Source: Aralia elata
Lineage: Eukaryota; Streptophyta; Magnoliopsida; Apiales; Araliaceae
Direction of reading: 5' to 3'
DNA length: 64,000 nt
NCBI GenBank assembly: GCA_034770075.1
Contig: CM068386.1
Span: 39,427,990 to 39,491,989, forward strand
Position numbers and translations under genes: made by a program. Under the pieces are notes generated by a model. The model was not told the DNA's origin, did no database searches, and saw only the letters and a program-made list of their open reading frames with translations. Within the stretch, counting starts at the first letter, position 1. Each line of letters begins with the position of its first letter. Of this stretch, positions 9,563 through 19,255 are shown piece by piece.

Positions 9563-11130
9563 ATGTCGTCCTCGGATGTCGTGACTCGTTTGGATTCCAT
9601 TCCTCCCACAGGGTTGGTCGGCAGCCTCTTCCGCTGGTTGGACAGTTTACTGCCGGCAGACAGGATTATCGCAGATGGTCTTTTGGGACATTCTTGGTCC
9701 TTATTAACCTTCCAGGTGCCAGCGGGCTTTGTGGATGGTCTTCTGAGCCATTGGGCCCCTGCCCGTCAGGTGTTTAGGTTTGGGACAGTAGAGCTGACCC
9801 CCACCCTTGAGGAGTATGCTCGCTTCACCGGCTTGCCCTTGGATGGTCCCTGTGCTAGGGTTACTGTTGGTTTCCATGCGCCGTCAATTCTTGACTTTTA
9901 CCGGTTTGCGGAGGGCTGTCTTATTACCGGTAACCACATCAGACCATATGGTTTCCTCTTCAATTCTTGATTGACCGATTCGGCTCACCTGACAGTTTCC
10001 GTCTTTTCCTCGGTGATTTTTCCGTGTCCGAGGAGCGCTGGGATGCCTTGAGAGTGGGCGTTCTGATGGCCTGTGTCATCTCAGTTTTGTATTTGCCTGC
10101 AGGATCCGATCATTTGGACATGCGGATTGTTGCGGCCGTTCGGGCCCTTCAGGAGGATCACACCATTCTCCCCATGATATTGGCGGATACCTATATGTCG
10201 GCCACATACTGCCAGTCCTTCCGAGGGAGATTCTTCAGAGGGAGTTCGACCTTATTGTACATGTGGTTCATGAGTCATCTTAGTCCCATCGGCCATTTCC
10301 GTCGCCAAGGGTTTTGCTTCAGCCATGACATAACCACGCAGTTTTCGCTTCGTCCTGCGCGTTGCACTGGTGTGGCCTCCTGGACATTATTTTTGTCTAT
10401 CATTGAGGACCCCTTTCATCTATTGGTTTACTCGGGCTATTGCTCCTTCATGAGCTTCTTGACTCATGTGCCTGGCATGGATTTCATTCCCATTGCTGGG
10501 TTAAGGGGCGTGACGACCTATCATCCCCTGGCGGTTATGGGGCAGTTTGATCAGACACAGGATTTACACCCCTTTGCGGGTGCAGCCGCATACCGATTCC
10601 TTATATCATCCTATACAGAGAGGGATCTATTGCAGGTATACGAGCTTTGGGATCGCAGGATCTTTGCTGAATATAGTGCGAGCTGTCACATCCAGACATT
10701 TGCCTACGTACAGTGGTTGCGTGGAGACCTGGATTCGGCTAGTTTGAGTCGGACTGGGGCCTTTGATGACTCTGGAGTGATTTTCACAGAAGATACCACA
10801 GACCACTCCATTTCAGTCGATTCTGCCCCGACTCGGGTCGCTGAGGATTCCCGACTCCTCCTGGCCCTGATTACTACTGAAGCCGAGAGGGATGCCGCCC
10901 TTGCCGAGAGAGATGAGGCCATTCGGGCTAGAGATGCTGCCATTGCTGATAGAGAGGCCATTGTATTTCAGACCAGGGCAGTGGTAGATGCTCATTTTGG
11001 GACTGTCAGCCGAGCTACTGCTTTACTGGATCGTATTGATATGATGGGGCAGCAGATTACAGGAGATGCTGATGCTTCAGATCTATCCACCACCCTGTCC
11101 ATCCTGCTTCGGCTAGTTTCAGATTTGTAG
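9563..11130 (+). pseudogene. DUF7745-like protein with C-terminal coiled coil, frameshifted
   Basis: Two overlapping frames (9563-9970 and 9967-11130) together match one uninterrupted frame in B3 (45130-46119 and on). Single-base changes between about 9865 and 9965 break the frame here. The N-terminal half has a W-rich region, then FGTVELTPTLEEYARFTGLP, resembling the 'dltPTleEY' signature of DUF7745, a plant family related to PMD and frequent in retrotransposons. The middle is rich in aromatic residues. The C-terminus (about 10870-10970) is an Ala/Glu/Arg/Asp heptad-like coiled coil. The ATG follows TTTTTTTCAG directly, so a 5'-UTR intron may precede it. The function is not known. The DUF7745 assignment is from motif memory, not a search. 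Confidence 0.7.
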
Positions 11131-11645
11131 ATTATTTTATTTCCTGCATAGACTATGTTGGTTTCATCAGTTATTGAAAGATAAATCTTGTAATAAAACG
11201 ACTTATATATATATATAGACATGCATTTAAATTTAGTCATTTTCCCCTTTTGTCGTATCATTGCCCTCCATCGGATCATCATTTTATCCAACTGACCATG
11301 ATTTTGACATTTCGCCTTCTTTCTTTCCTCAAGACTTGATGGAGATTTGACAGATATTGCCGCACACACCTTTTGATTTCGTCGGATTGAATCTCAGATT
11401 TTGGGACAACTGTTTGGGTTGGATCAGGGTATGTATTCTGGGATGAAACTGGTTAGGCAGTTGGTTTCGGGAAGGTTTTGAGGGTGTAAGAAGGTTTTAT
11501 CTGGCTATCGAAAATTGGTTTTGGTTGGGGAAAGGATTATTTTTAAAGGATCGGACCGCGCCATGATGGCTGCCTACGTTCCCCCACAAGTTGGGGAGAT
11601 CAGGTCCTACGTAGTTCGCTCTCAAAGGAAAAAAGAACTGATAAT
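11131..11645. other. Convergent spacer between antisense DUF7745 gene and integrase
   Basis: About 515 bp with no ORF of note. It contains a block (about 11555-11625, around CCATGATGGCTGCCTACGT) that is well conserved at the same place in B3 (about 47190-47265), plus a T-rich stretch after the DUF7745 stop. The two transcription units converge here, so it likely holds both 3' ends. Confidence 0.5.
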
Positions 11646-12824
11646 TTAAGCGTAGAACCGCTTCACCGAGTCAGCATTGAGGGGTTGTGGAAATACCTCA
11701 CCATCCATTTCTTGCAATATGAGGGCTCCTCCGGACAGCACTTTCTTAATCACGAATGGTCCTTCCCAATTCGGGGCAAACTTCCCCCTGGCTTCGTCCT
11801 GACAAGACATGATTCTCTTTAGCACCAGGTCATTCTCCTTGAATTTCCGAGGTCTGATCCTTTTGTCATATGATCGGGAGATCCTCTGTTGATATAGCTG
11901 GCCGTGCCAAACAGCAGCCACCCTCCTTTCATCAATTAGGGCCAATTGGTCGTATCGACTTTGCATCCAATCCTCCTCGCTTATCTGAGCATCGATCATT
12001 ATTCTGAGGGACGCCATCTCAACTTCAACTGGCAGGACAGCCTCCATTCCATATACCAAGGCGTAAGGGGTTGCTCCCGTAGAAGTACGCGTGGATGTTC
12101 GGTATGCCAGCAGGGTGAGGGGTAACAGATCCGGCCATCCCCGATGATTAGAAGACATTTTCGCCATGATCTTCTTGATGTTCTTATTGGCCGCCTCCAC
12201 TGCCCCATTCATTTTGGGACGGTAAATGACGGAATTGAGGTGCTTAATCCTGAACTGGTCACACAGTCCCTTCATGAGGGCGTTGTTTAAATTCTTGGCA
12301 TTGTCGGAGACCACAACCTCAGGTTGCCCATATCGGCAAATGACATTATTCCTGATGAAGCTGACGATGACCTCCTGAGTTACTTTAGGGAAAGAAGCTG
12401 CCTCTACCCATTTGGTGAAATAATCGATCATGACGAAAATGAACCGGTGCCCGTTGCTTGCTTTGGGCTCTATGGGTCCGATTACATCCATTCCCCACAT
12501 CGAAAATGGCCACGGGGAGGTCATACAGTGCAGTTCATGGGGAGGCGTATGGATCACATTACCGTGCGCCTGACATTGATAACACCGTTTGACATGATCT
12601 TCGCAATCGGCCCTCAGCGTCAACCAATAATGCCCTGTCCTCAAAATCTTTTTGGCAAGCATCGGTCCACTCATATGGGGCCCACACACTCCACCATGTA
12701 TTTCATTCATAATCTTTCGGGCCTGTGTTTCATCTATGCACTGCAACAGTCCCAACCCGGCATCCCTTTTGTAAAGTGAATCGCCACTCAGGTAAAACTT
12801 CATCGCCATCTTTTGAATTCTCAT
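11646..12824 (-). CDS. Tat integrase (3' part of pol), B1
   Basis: This 392-residue frame contains a complete integrase. The N-terminal HHCC zinc-binding residues are H43, H65, C81 and C84. The DDE catalytic triad is D113 (in MDVIGP), D174 (SDNAKN) and E210 (AVEAANK), with exactly 35 residues between the last two, followed by a C-terminal domain (PNWEGPFVIKKVL). It joins cDNA to host DNA in the nucleus as part of the cleaved Gag-Pol polyprotein. It is the 3' end of a pol reading frame that is continuous with the second RNase H in B3; here a single-base insertion near 12880 separates them. The ATG at 12824 is not a biological start. Confidence 0.9.
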   Translation of the reverse strand: MRIQKMAMKFYLSGDSLYKRDAGLGLLQCIDETQARKIMNEIHGGVCGPHMSGPMLAKKILRTGHYWLTLRADCEDHVKRCYQCQAHGNVIHTPPHELHCMTSPWPFSMWGMDVIGPIEPKASNGHRFIFVMIDYFTKWVEAASFPKVTQEVIVSFIRNNVICRYGQPEVVVSDNAKNLNNALMKGLCDQFRIKHLNSVIYRPKMNGAVEAANKNIKKIMAKMSSNHRGWPDLLPLTLLAYRTSTRTSTGATPYALVYGMEAVLPVEVEMASLRIMIDAQISEEDWMQSRYDQLALIDERRVAAVWHGQLYQQRISRSYDKRIRPRKFKENDLVLKRIMSCQDEARGKFAPNWEGPFVIKKVLSGGALILQEMDGEVFPQPLNADSVKRFYA

Positions 12825-13430
12825 CCTTTCAGTCCGATTTGCCTGATCGGGAAGGGATCTGTCTCTCAGATATTCCCTTTATGTCGTGATACCAGGGCTG
12901 CCTCGTCAACACCACCTCGTTTGATAACACTGCCACATTTTCCTCATATGCCGGGGCATTCTGTACGGTGATCTCAATCTGTGGACTGTCCCTACTCTTG
13001 ATCACGTGGATTAAGGAAGCCAAAGTCGCCAATGCATCGGCAAAATCATTTCGTCCCCGAGGAATATGGCGGAAGGCGATATCTTCGAACTCTTGCATAA
13101 GCTGGGTGACACAACGATGGTATGGAAGTAACCGAAGCTCCTTAGTGTTGTATACCCCGATTGTTTGTCTGATTACCAATTCTGAATCCCCAAACACTGC
13201 TAGTCTCCTCACTCCCATGTCGCGGGCCAATCGGAGTCCCCAAGATACACCCCTCGTATTCAGCGGTGTTGTTCGAATTGCTGAAACGAAGCTTGGTGGC
13301 CACGGGATATTGTTCTCCGGTGATAGAGACTAGGACCGCTCCGGCTCCTGCCCCCTCGGCATTCATGGCACCATCAAAATACAGCTTCCAAAATTGTCCC
13401 TCGTCATCACATTTTTCGTGCGATACCCAA
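12825..13430 (-). pseudogene. Second (archaeal-type) RNase H of Tat pol, frameshifted, B1
   Basis: The YFDGAMN, AEYEG, FGDSELV and RNDFADALA motifs supply the D-E-D-D catalytic residues of a second RNase H, a Tat-lineage hallmark distinct from the first RNase H downstream of RT. Compared with the intact B3 copy (49029-47299), B1 has single-base insertions near 13240 (extra C) and 12880 (extra T). Another frame break lies near 13430, between the first RNase H and this domain. The pieces visible are 13366-13142 and 13230-12829. Confidence 0.85.
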
Positions 13431-15124
13431 AATATATCCTCGCCCGGGAAGAGGAGTTTCTAAAGGCTCCGTCCCTCCTGACGGGGTTTCTGCCAACTGA
13501 TCTGCAATTCCCTGCCCTTTCATGGCCTTCTGGGTCACGTACACCATGTCAAACTGTTGTAAGATTAACTGCCATCTGGATAATCGACAATTCAGCATGG
13601 GCCTTTCAAAAATATATTTTAGGGGATCCATTCTTGATATCAGGTACGTTGTATGCCCATGGAGGTAGTGCTGTAATCTCCCTGCAGCCCAGGCCAGAGC
13701 ACAACAAGTCTTCTCGATGGGAGTGTAATTCTGCTCACATTGGCTAAATCTTTTGCTGAGGTAATAGATGGCCTGCTCTTTACCCGCCTCATTTTTCTGT
13801 CCCAACATACATCCCATCGCGATGGTGTTGACCGATATGTACATAAACAAAGGGATCCCATCCTTCGGGGGTACCAGCACTGGTGCCTCCGTCAGTTGTT
13901 TCTTAATGATCTGAAAAGCCCTCTGACACTGCTCATTCCATTCTTGGGAAGCACCCTTTCTTAACAATTTAAAAATCGGCTCACATGTAGTCGTCAAGTG
14001 AGATATAAAACGGCTGATGAAGTTTATTCTCCCCAGGAATCCTCTTATCTCCTTCTCTGTGCGAGGTGCTGGCATATCCACAATGGCCTTAATCTTTGCT
14101 GGATCCAACTCAATGCCCCGATCACTAACCAGGAATCCCAAGAGCTTACCTGACTGCACTCCGAAAGCACACTTGGCTGGATTGAGTTTCAAATTATACT
14201 TTCTGAGCCGATCGAATAGCTTTTTGAGATGAGTTATATGATCGGACTCTACCTTTGATTTCACAATAATGTCATCCACGTAGACCTCTATCTCCTTGTG
14301 CATCATATCGTGGAACAAGGCCATCATGGCCCTCTGATAAGTAGCCCCTGCATTTGTGAGACCGAAAGCCAGTCGTCTATAGCAGAAAGTGCCCCAGGGG
14401 GTGATGAATGCGGTTTTTTTCCCGATCCTCCTCCGCCACCATTATCTGATGATATCCCGCGAAGCAATCCACAAAAGAATACATTTCGTACTGGGCTGTG
14501 TTATCTACCAGGATGTGTATGAAAGGCACCGGGAAGTTATCCTTGAGACTGGCCTTGTTTAGATCCCTGTAGTCTACGCATACCCTCACCTTTCCTCCAG
14601 GTTTAGCCACTGGGACCACATTGGATAGCCATTCCGGGTAAGTGGACACCATAATGATTCCCGCCCTGAACTGTTTGATGATCTCTTCCTTCACTTTTAA
14701 GCTCCACTCAGGTTTCAACTTCCTCAGTTTCTGCTTGACAGGCCTGAAGCCCTCCTTGATGGGTAATCGGTGTACCACAATGTCGGTGGACAAGCCAATC
14801 ATATCCTCATGAGACCAGGCGAAGACATCCTCATATTGTTTAAGCAACTCAGTCATTTCGGCTTTTTGGCTGAGGGTAAGGTCCGTCCCTATCTTGAGTT
14901 CCTTTGGCTGGTCAGGGGTTCCAATATCAATGGTGATGGTTTGGTCCAAGTTGGGTTTGGGTTTATCCTCGACCCATCCCTTGATCTCGTCAGGTGCGTC
15001 GTCGTAATCTGTCTCATCTTGTTCAATGCCCATTAAATCGAAATCCAGCTCAATGTCAAAATCATAATCATCATTCAAATTTGAAAGACCGTTTGTTAGG
15101 CAAGGATTACTCAAATTGGTACAC
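13407..15124 (-). pseudogene. Tat reverse transcriptase and first RNase H, frameshifted, B1
   Basis: Minus-strand frames 15150-14377 and 14327-13407 cover an acidic linker (15120-14960), the RT N-lobe (VCVDYRDLNKAS, SFVDCFAGYHQ), the catalytic YVDD of the palm (about 14280), thumb (GFLGRINFISRFISHL) and the first RNase H (IYYLSKRFSQCEQNYTPIEK). The frames are broken at a run of seven A's (14411-14420, minus-strand GGAAAAAAACC), where one A fewer would keep the RT frame. Translation enters this region from gag-protease through the intron at 15125-15291, not from its own ATG. It copies element RNA into cDNA in cytoplasmic particles. Confidence 0.88.
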
Positions 15125-15291
15125 CTGACATGAAACAAAATACTTGTCATATATAAATCATTTTTTCACGATGATCGCATTTTCAAATAACAAGAAGAAA
15201 CGACATAATGATGCAGAAATAAAACAACAACAAAAATAAACTTCTTCATTCCCCCTCATCTGGGGTCAACCACCCTGCCGTCGAGCTTTAC
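15125..15291 (-). other. Ogre-type intron between protease and reverse transcriptase
   Basis: On the minus strand the donor is GG|GTAAAG (intron begins at 15291) and the acceptor is CATGTCAG|GTGT (intron ends at 15125). The intron is 167 bp and T-rich before the acceptor. The gag-protease stop TAA (15290-15288) lies inside the donor. Removing the intron joins a split Gly codon and enters the RT frame exactly at CTNLSN. Ogre elements are known to separate gag-pro from RT by a spliced, stop-containing intron; unspliced RNA would yield Gag-Pro only. Confidence 0.75.
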
Positions 15292-18200
15292 CCCTGTTTG
15301 GATATCACTGGTTTCTGGGTCCAATTGTCGATGGTCAGGTCAGCTGAAATGCGCTGGATGAAAGAGGTCCTCACATCGGACACCTCCCCGATGATTACGG
15401 ATACGTCGCCTGAGTTCTCCTCCATACCCTTTCCAGGAATAATCAGTCCTGCCCAATCGATGACAGGCACAACTTGTTGGGCTCCCGGTGGTATGATAAT
15501 ATTCGTCCCCTCCTTACTGCTTGTTGATTGTCCGGGGATGTAGCATTTGGTTTCAAACTCTTTTGCGACCTCCTGCAGGAAACTTTCCCTCCGGGCCGAC
15601 TCACTATGTGTGGGGGTTAACTCTTCATTCCCTGCCCCAATCACAGGTCCGCTGATCCCCTGCTCATTGTCGGCCTTGGTCGCTGGACTGCCAACTAGTC
15701 GAATCGGAATCGCACCCTGACGGTGTCCCCGCACTGCGCCCACATGGTATCCCAATCCTGCTTTGCCTATCTGCTGTGGTAGGTGGATGGGCTCGGTGAT
15801 TCCCTGACTGCTTTTCCCTAGTCCCTGTCCAGGTTGGAAGTTCATTTTAATCATTTCCTTTGCCACAAAGGTGAGTTCCGGAGAGACCCTTGGTTTCACA
15901 GCTAGAGCTCCCAGGCATCTATAATGGGGAGTGCTAATCTCTAGTGCTTGAAAGCTGGCAGGCGCCGCTGACTCATCCACATTGATTACTGGTAGGCCAC
16001 TCCTGGGAGGAGAAGGGTCATCACATTCGGCCGAGATTGTTACCAGATTCCCATCGATGATCAACTTAATTTGTTGGTGGAGCGTGGAGGGAACTGCCCC
16101 GGCCATGTGTATCCACGGCCTCCCTAACAGCAGGTTGTAGCTTGCCGTAATATCCAGGACTTGGAAGGAGATATCAAAAGTACAGGGTCCTATCTCCACT
16201 GGCAATTCTATCTCCCCGATGGTGTCCCTCCGGGATCCGTCAAAAGCCCGAACCACCACATGACTGGCCCGTAGGCGCTTGGGACTGATGTTCATTTTCT
16301 TCAGCGTGCTGAGAGGACATATATTCAATGCCGATCCCCCGTCGATCAGTACCCCATTCATGACATATCCTGAGGAGATTACTGCAATGTGTAGCGGTTT
16401 TCGGTGCCCCCTTCCCTCTTTGGGAATGTCCTCATCCGTAAAGGATATTGCATCGGTTTCCAATAAGTGGCCTACCAGCCGGCCGAAACCCTCCTCACTA
16501 ATTTCTTTGGACACAAATGCCTCCTCCAGAACCTTCATCATGGTTTTGCAGTGCTCATTGGATGACAACACAAAGTCCATGACTGATGTTAGGGTTGATT
16601 CCTCATTTAAAATCTGGATCCCCCTCATTTCCGGGTGATCCATCCTTTTCAAAAACTCTATGGCCCTTTCCTCAGAAACCTCTTCATTTTTTCTCTTTTG
16701 GCTCTCAAGGACTCGCCCGGGAAGATATAGGGGGTTCCCCTTGGTCGTCACGGAAGCACAACTGGCCGCTTCCTCGGGTATTCCCCCGTAATTCCAGGGT
16801 ACAGTCTTCAGACTACTGATAGGGAGTTGTGGCCTTGCAGCAAAAATGATGGGCCTCGGAGCTGTCAACTTGATAGGTCCCTCTATGTTATTCGTACTTA
16901 CCCCTATCAACTTGATGGGCGTTACCCTCGCACTCCCATGGTCATGTATCATATTTATCATCTCCTCAACTTTCTGCACATAGTTCAACCTTGGCGGCCC
17001 CCCAGCCTCACTTGCCTCCGTCGCATTGACTCCCCCTCCATCATGTCTTGGCAGGGGATTTGCCTTAACATTCGGGGAATCCGGCTGTTCCACCACAATC
17101 TCTCCACTGTCAATCAGGTTTTGGATTCGATGCTTTAACGTCCAGCAATCCTGTGTATCATGGCCAGGGGAACTGGAGTGGTATGCACACCGCTTGCTCG
17201 GGTCAAACCTTCTACCCTTTGGGTCACTCGGGGGTGCCAAACCAACAATCTTCTTTTGGGCTACTAATACCGCTAATACTCGTTCAAGCGGCTCCCCGAG
17301 CGGGGTGAATACTCGGTTTTGCGAGGCCTCATATCTTCTTCGCCCCTCTGCTCTTTGATCTGAGAAATTGGGCTGGCGGGGTGGCCCTCCCCTCTGTGCC
17401 TGTACCGGAAGATGGTTTTCTGCTTTACTGGACGACCCTTGTAGGATGAGGGAGACATCCTCTTCCTTCCTCTTTTGGACTCTCCGGGAAGTGCTACCAT
17501 AGTTTCCATTCTGTATTTGCTCGGCAGCAGTTTCTAAAGCAGTAAGATCCCGGATTTTACCCGATTTCAACCCCATGTCAACCATCTCTCCATGTTTAAT
17601 CATTTCCGCAAAAGGTCTTCCAATCCCTGAGATGACCCTCTCATAATACGGTGCCTCCTGAATGTCTACAAAGGTCATTACCATCTCTGATTCGCTCATC
17701 GGGGGAGTTACCTGGGCAGCCATGCCCCTCCATCTTTGCGCATATTCCCTAAAGGATTCCCTAGGCTGTTTTTTAACCTTTGTCATTTGGTACCTGTCAA
17801 GAGCCATCTGGGCCTGAAAGCTGTATTGGGTTAAGAAAGTATGGGCCAATTCCTCCCAGTTGTGGATTCGGGCGTTGTCGAGGCGGGCATACCAGATTCT
17901 TGCCTCCCCTGTTAAGCTTTTCTGGAATAGTTGCATTCTCAACCCCTCGTCTTCGGCATAAGCCCCGAGTTCTCCAATGTATATTTTCAAGTGTGTATAG
18001 GGGTCTCCCTTTCCATTGTACTTTTCAAACTCGGGAACTTTGAACTTTTCTGGATATCTGGCTCCGGGGAAAACACACAGATCTGAGTAATTAACCCTGC
18101 CCAGGGAGCCTATGCCCTTTAGAGATTGGATGGTTTCCTCCATGTATTTCATTTTTCTCCGAAGGTTGTCATGGTCCCCCTCCTCTGGGATAGTAATCAC

Positions 18201-18572
18201 TGTCCTGCCAGGTATGGGAACGGCCTTTGGGATGACTGGCTCGTCCTTGAGTCGGGGTTGGTCCTCTTTAAGCAAGTTTGTACCATTTTTAGGAGGATTC
18301 TGATCATCCCCTGGTGGTGGAGTATTATGCGATCCCTGGTTTACCGGATCCTGTCTGATTAAGAACTGTTCCTTTAACATTGTGGCCATTTCCATCATCT
18401 GTCTTTTAAAATCATCAAACTCCTCTCGAGATATGGAATTATGGTTAGGAAGATCAGCCATTTCAGATGTAGAGACCTGGGCTTTCTTAGACTGCGAACG
18501 AGTTTGAGGAGCAATCCTACAGAGACAAATGGTTCGAAGTTTAGTCCTGGGGAAATGAAAACATGGATGCAT
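15288..18572 (-). CDS. Tat gag-protease polyprotein, B1
   Basis: This frame of 1094 residues is unbroken. The Retrotrans_gag capsid region spans about 165-300 (GEARIWYARLDN, ESFREYAQRW). A degenerate zinc-knuckle-like CAYHSSSPGHDTQDC lies at 462-476. An aspartic protease follows with active-site VLIDGGSALNICP around 742-754 (D-G-G instead of D-S/T-G, as in many Tat copies) and flap-distal LLLGRPW near 814. Residues 904-945 form a G-patch (GQGLGKSSQGITEP), an RNA-binding or helicase-activating motif often attached to retroviral-type proteases. The frame ends at a TAA lying in an intron donor. The true start may be the internal Met of MADLPNH near residue 38, because the first residues read like spliced leader. 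Confidence 0.9.
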   Translation of the reverse strand: MHPCFHFPRTKLRTICLCRIAPQTRSQSKKAQVSTSEMADLPNHNSISREEFDDFKRQMMEMATMLKEQFLIRQDPVNQGSHNTPPPGDDQNPPKNGTNLLKEDQPRLKDEPVIPKAVPIPGRTVITIPEEGDHDNLRRKMKYMEETIQSLKGIGSLGRVNYSDLCVFPGARYPEKFKVPEFEKYNGKGDPYTHLKIYIGELGAYAEDEGLRMQLFQKSLTGEARIWYARLDNARIHNWEELAHTFLTQYSFQAQMALDRYQMTKVKKQPRESFREYAQRWRGMAAQVTPPMSESEMVMTFVDIQEAPYYERVISGIGRPFAEMIKHGEMVDMGLKSGKIRDLTALETAAEQIQNGNYGSTSRRVQKRKEEDVSLILQGSSSKAENHLPVQAQRGGPPRQPNFSDQRAEGRRRYEASQNRVFTPLGEPLERVLAVLVAQKKIVGLAPPSDPKGRRFDPSKRCAYHSSSPGHDTQDCWTLKHRIQNLIDSGEIVVEQPDSPNVKANPLPRHDGGGVNATEASEAGGPPRLNYVQKVEEMINMIHDHGSARVTPIKLIGVSTNNIEGPIKLTAPRPIIFAARPQLPISSLKTVPWNYGGIPEEAASCASVTTKGNPLYLPGRVLESQKRKNEEVSEERAIEFLKRMDHPEMRGIQILNEESTLTSVMDFVLSSNEHCKTMMKVLEEAFVSKEISEEGFGRLVGHLLETDAISFTDEDIPKEGRGHRKPLHIAVISSGYVMNGVLIDGGSALNICPLSTLKKMNISPKRLRASHVVVRAFDGSRRDTIGEIELPVEIGPCTFDISFQVLDITASYNLLLGRPWIHMAGAVPSTLHQQIKLIIDGNLVTISAECDDPSPPRSGLPVINVDESAAPASFQALEISTPHYRCLGALAVKPRVSPELTFVAKEMIKMNFQPGQGLGKSSQGITEPIHLPQQIGKAGLGYHVGAVRGHRQGAIPIRLVGSPATKADNEQGISGPVIGAGNEELTPTHSESARRESFLQEVAKEFETKCYIPGQSTSSKEGTNIIIPPGAQQVVPVIDWAGLIIPGKGMEENSGDVSVIIGEVSDVRTSFIQRISADLTIDNWTQKPVISKQG

Positions 18573-19234
18573 GCTAAAGCTATAAATTTTTTGTGTTTTG
18601 GGGTTCTTTAATCTTTCCCTGCAAAAGAGAAAGTTAGTAGTCCTTTAGTGCCATAACCAATGCTAAACATGCTTTATTATGCTCCCCCAACTATTCCCTG
18701 CAATTCACAGCGGTTAGTAATCTCTTTCGACACAGAAAAGGGATGTATGAATATTGAATGAGATCATGACATTTAGACATATAAACGTTAAAAAGGCATG
18801 AAGAGACTTTTCCTGCGTTGGGTTATTCTGAGGATGACCTATCCTAGGGTTACTCTCACGGGCTTTTCGGCATGAAGGTTCCCAAATCTTCGCAATCTAC
18901 TCGTTTGAGCCCTTTCGATTGGAGCGGATTTGAGTGGTGCGTTTCCTGAGCCATCTCCGGGGAGCAGCCCCATCGAGTCCAGTAATAAGCAACCGACAGG
19001 TTCGCCTCAGGAGGAGGTACTCTCTCAACATACATTCACATTCATCGTCCTCACCGTATGCAAATGATTTCTTTAAAGTAAAGCCATTCCATTCAATCAT
19101 TCATTCATTGGACAAAACACGCATTCACACAACAAAAACACAAAAGATCAAAATATCGCATGCACACACATATTCATGAATTTTTTAAAGGATAGAATAG
19201 CATCAAGATTTTAATGCGGCTTAAGCCCTCTAAT
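18573..19234 (-). other. 5' leader of B1
   Basis: About 660 bp between PBS and gag with no long minus-strand ORF. Pyrimidine tracts ending in CAG or TAG occur near 18521 (TTTGTCTCTGTAG on the minus strand) and 18618 (TCTTTTGCAG). These suggest leader splicing, but this is not proven. Confidence 0.4.
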
Positions 19235-19253
19235 GTCCCCAGCAGAGTCGCCA
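19235..19253 (-). other. Primer-binding site of B1
   Basis: Two bases inside the 5' LTR end, the minus strand reads TGGCGACTCTGCTGGGGAC. Its position and form match the primer-binding sequence that follows LTRs of many plant Tat elements. I cannot name the tRNA with certainty. Confidence 0.7.
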
Positions 19254-19255
19254 GC

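Noticed and set aside
12324..12779. A 151-residue + strand ORF
   Set aside because: It is the complement of the integrase core.
14411..14420. A AAAAAAC slippery site for programmed -1 frameshifting in RT
   Set aside because: The frame needed afterwards is +1, it lies within the RT domain, and one A fewer would fix it; a homopolymer error or mutation is simpler.
16279..17358. Several + strand ORFs of 75-120 residues
   Set aside because: They overlap gag-protease on the other strand and show no independent features.
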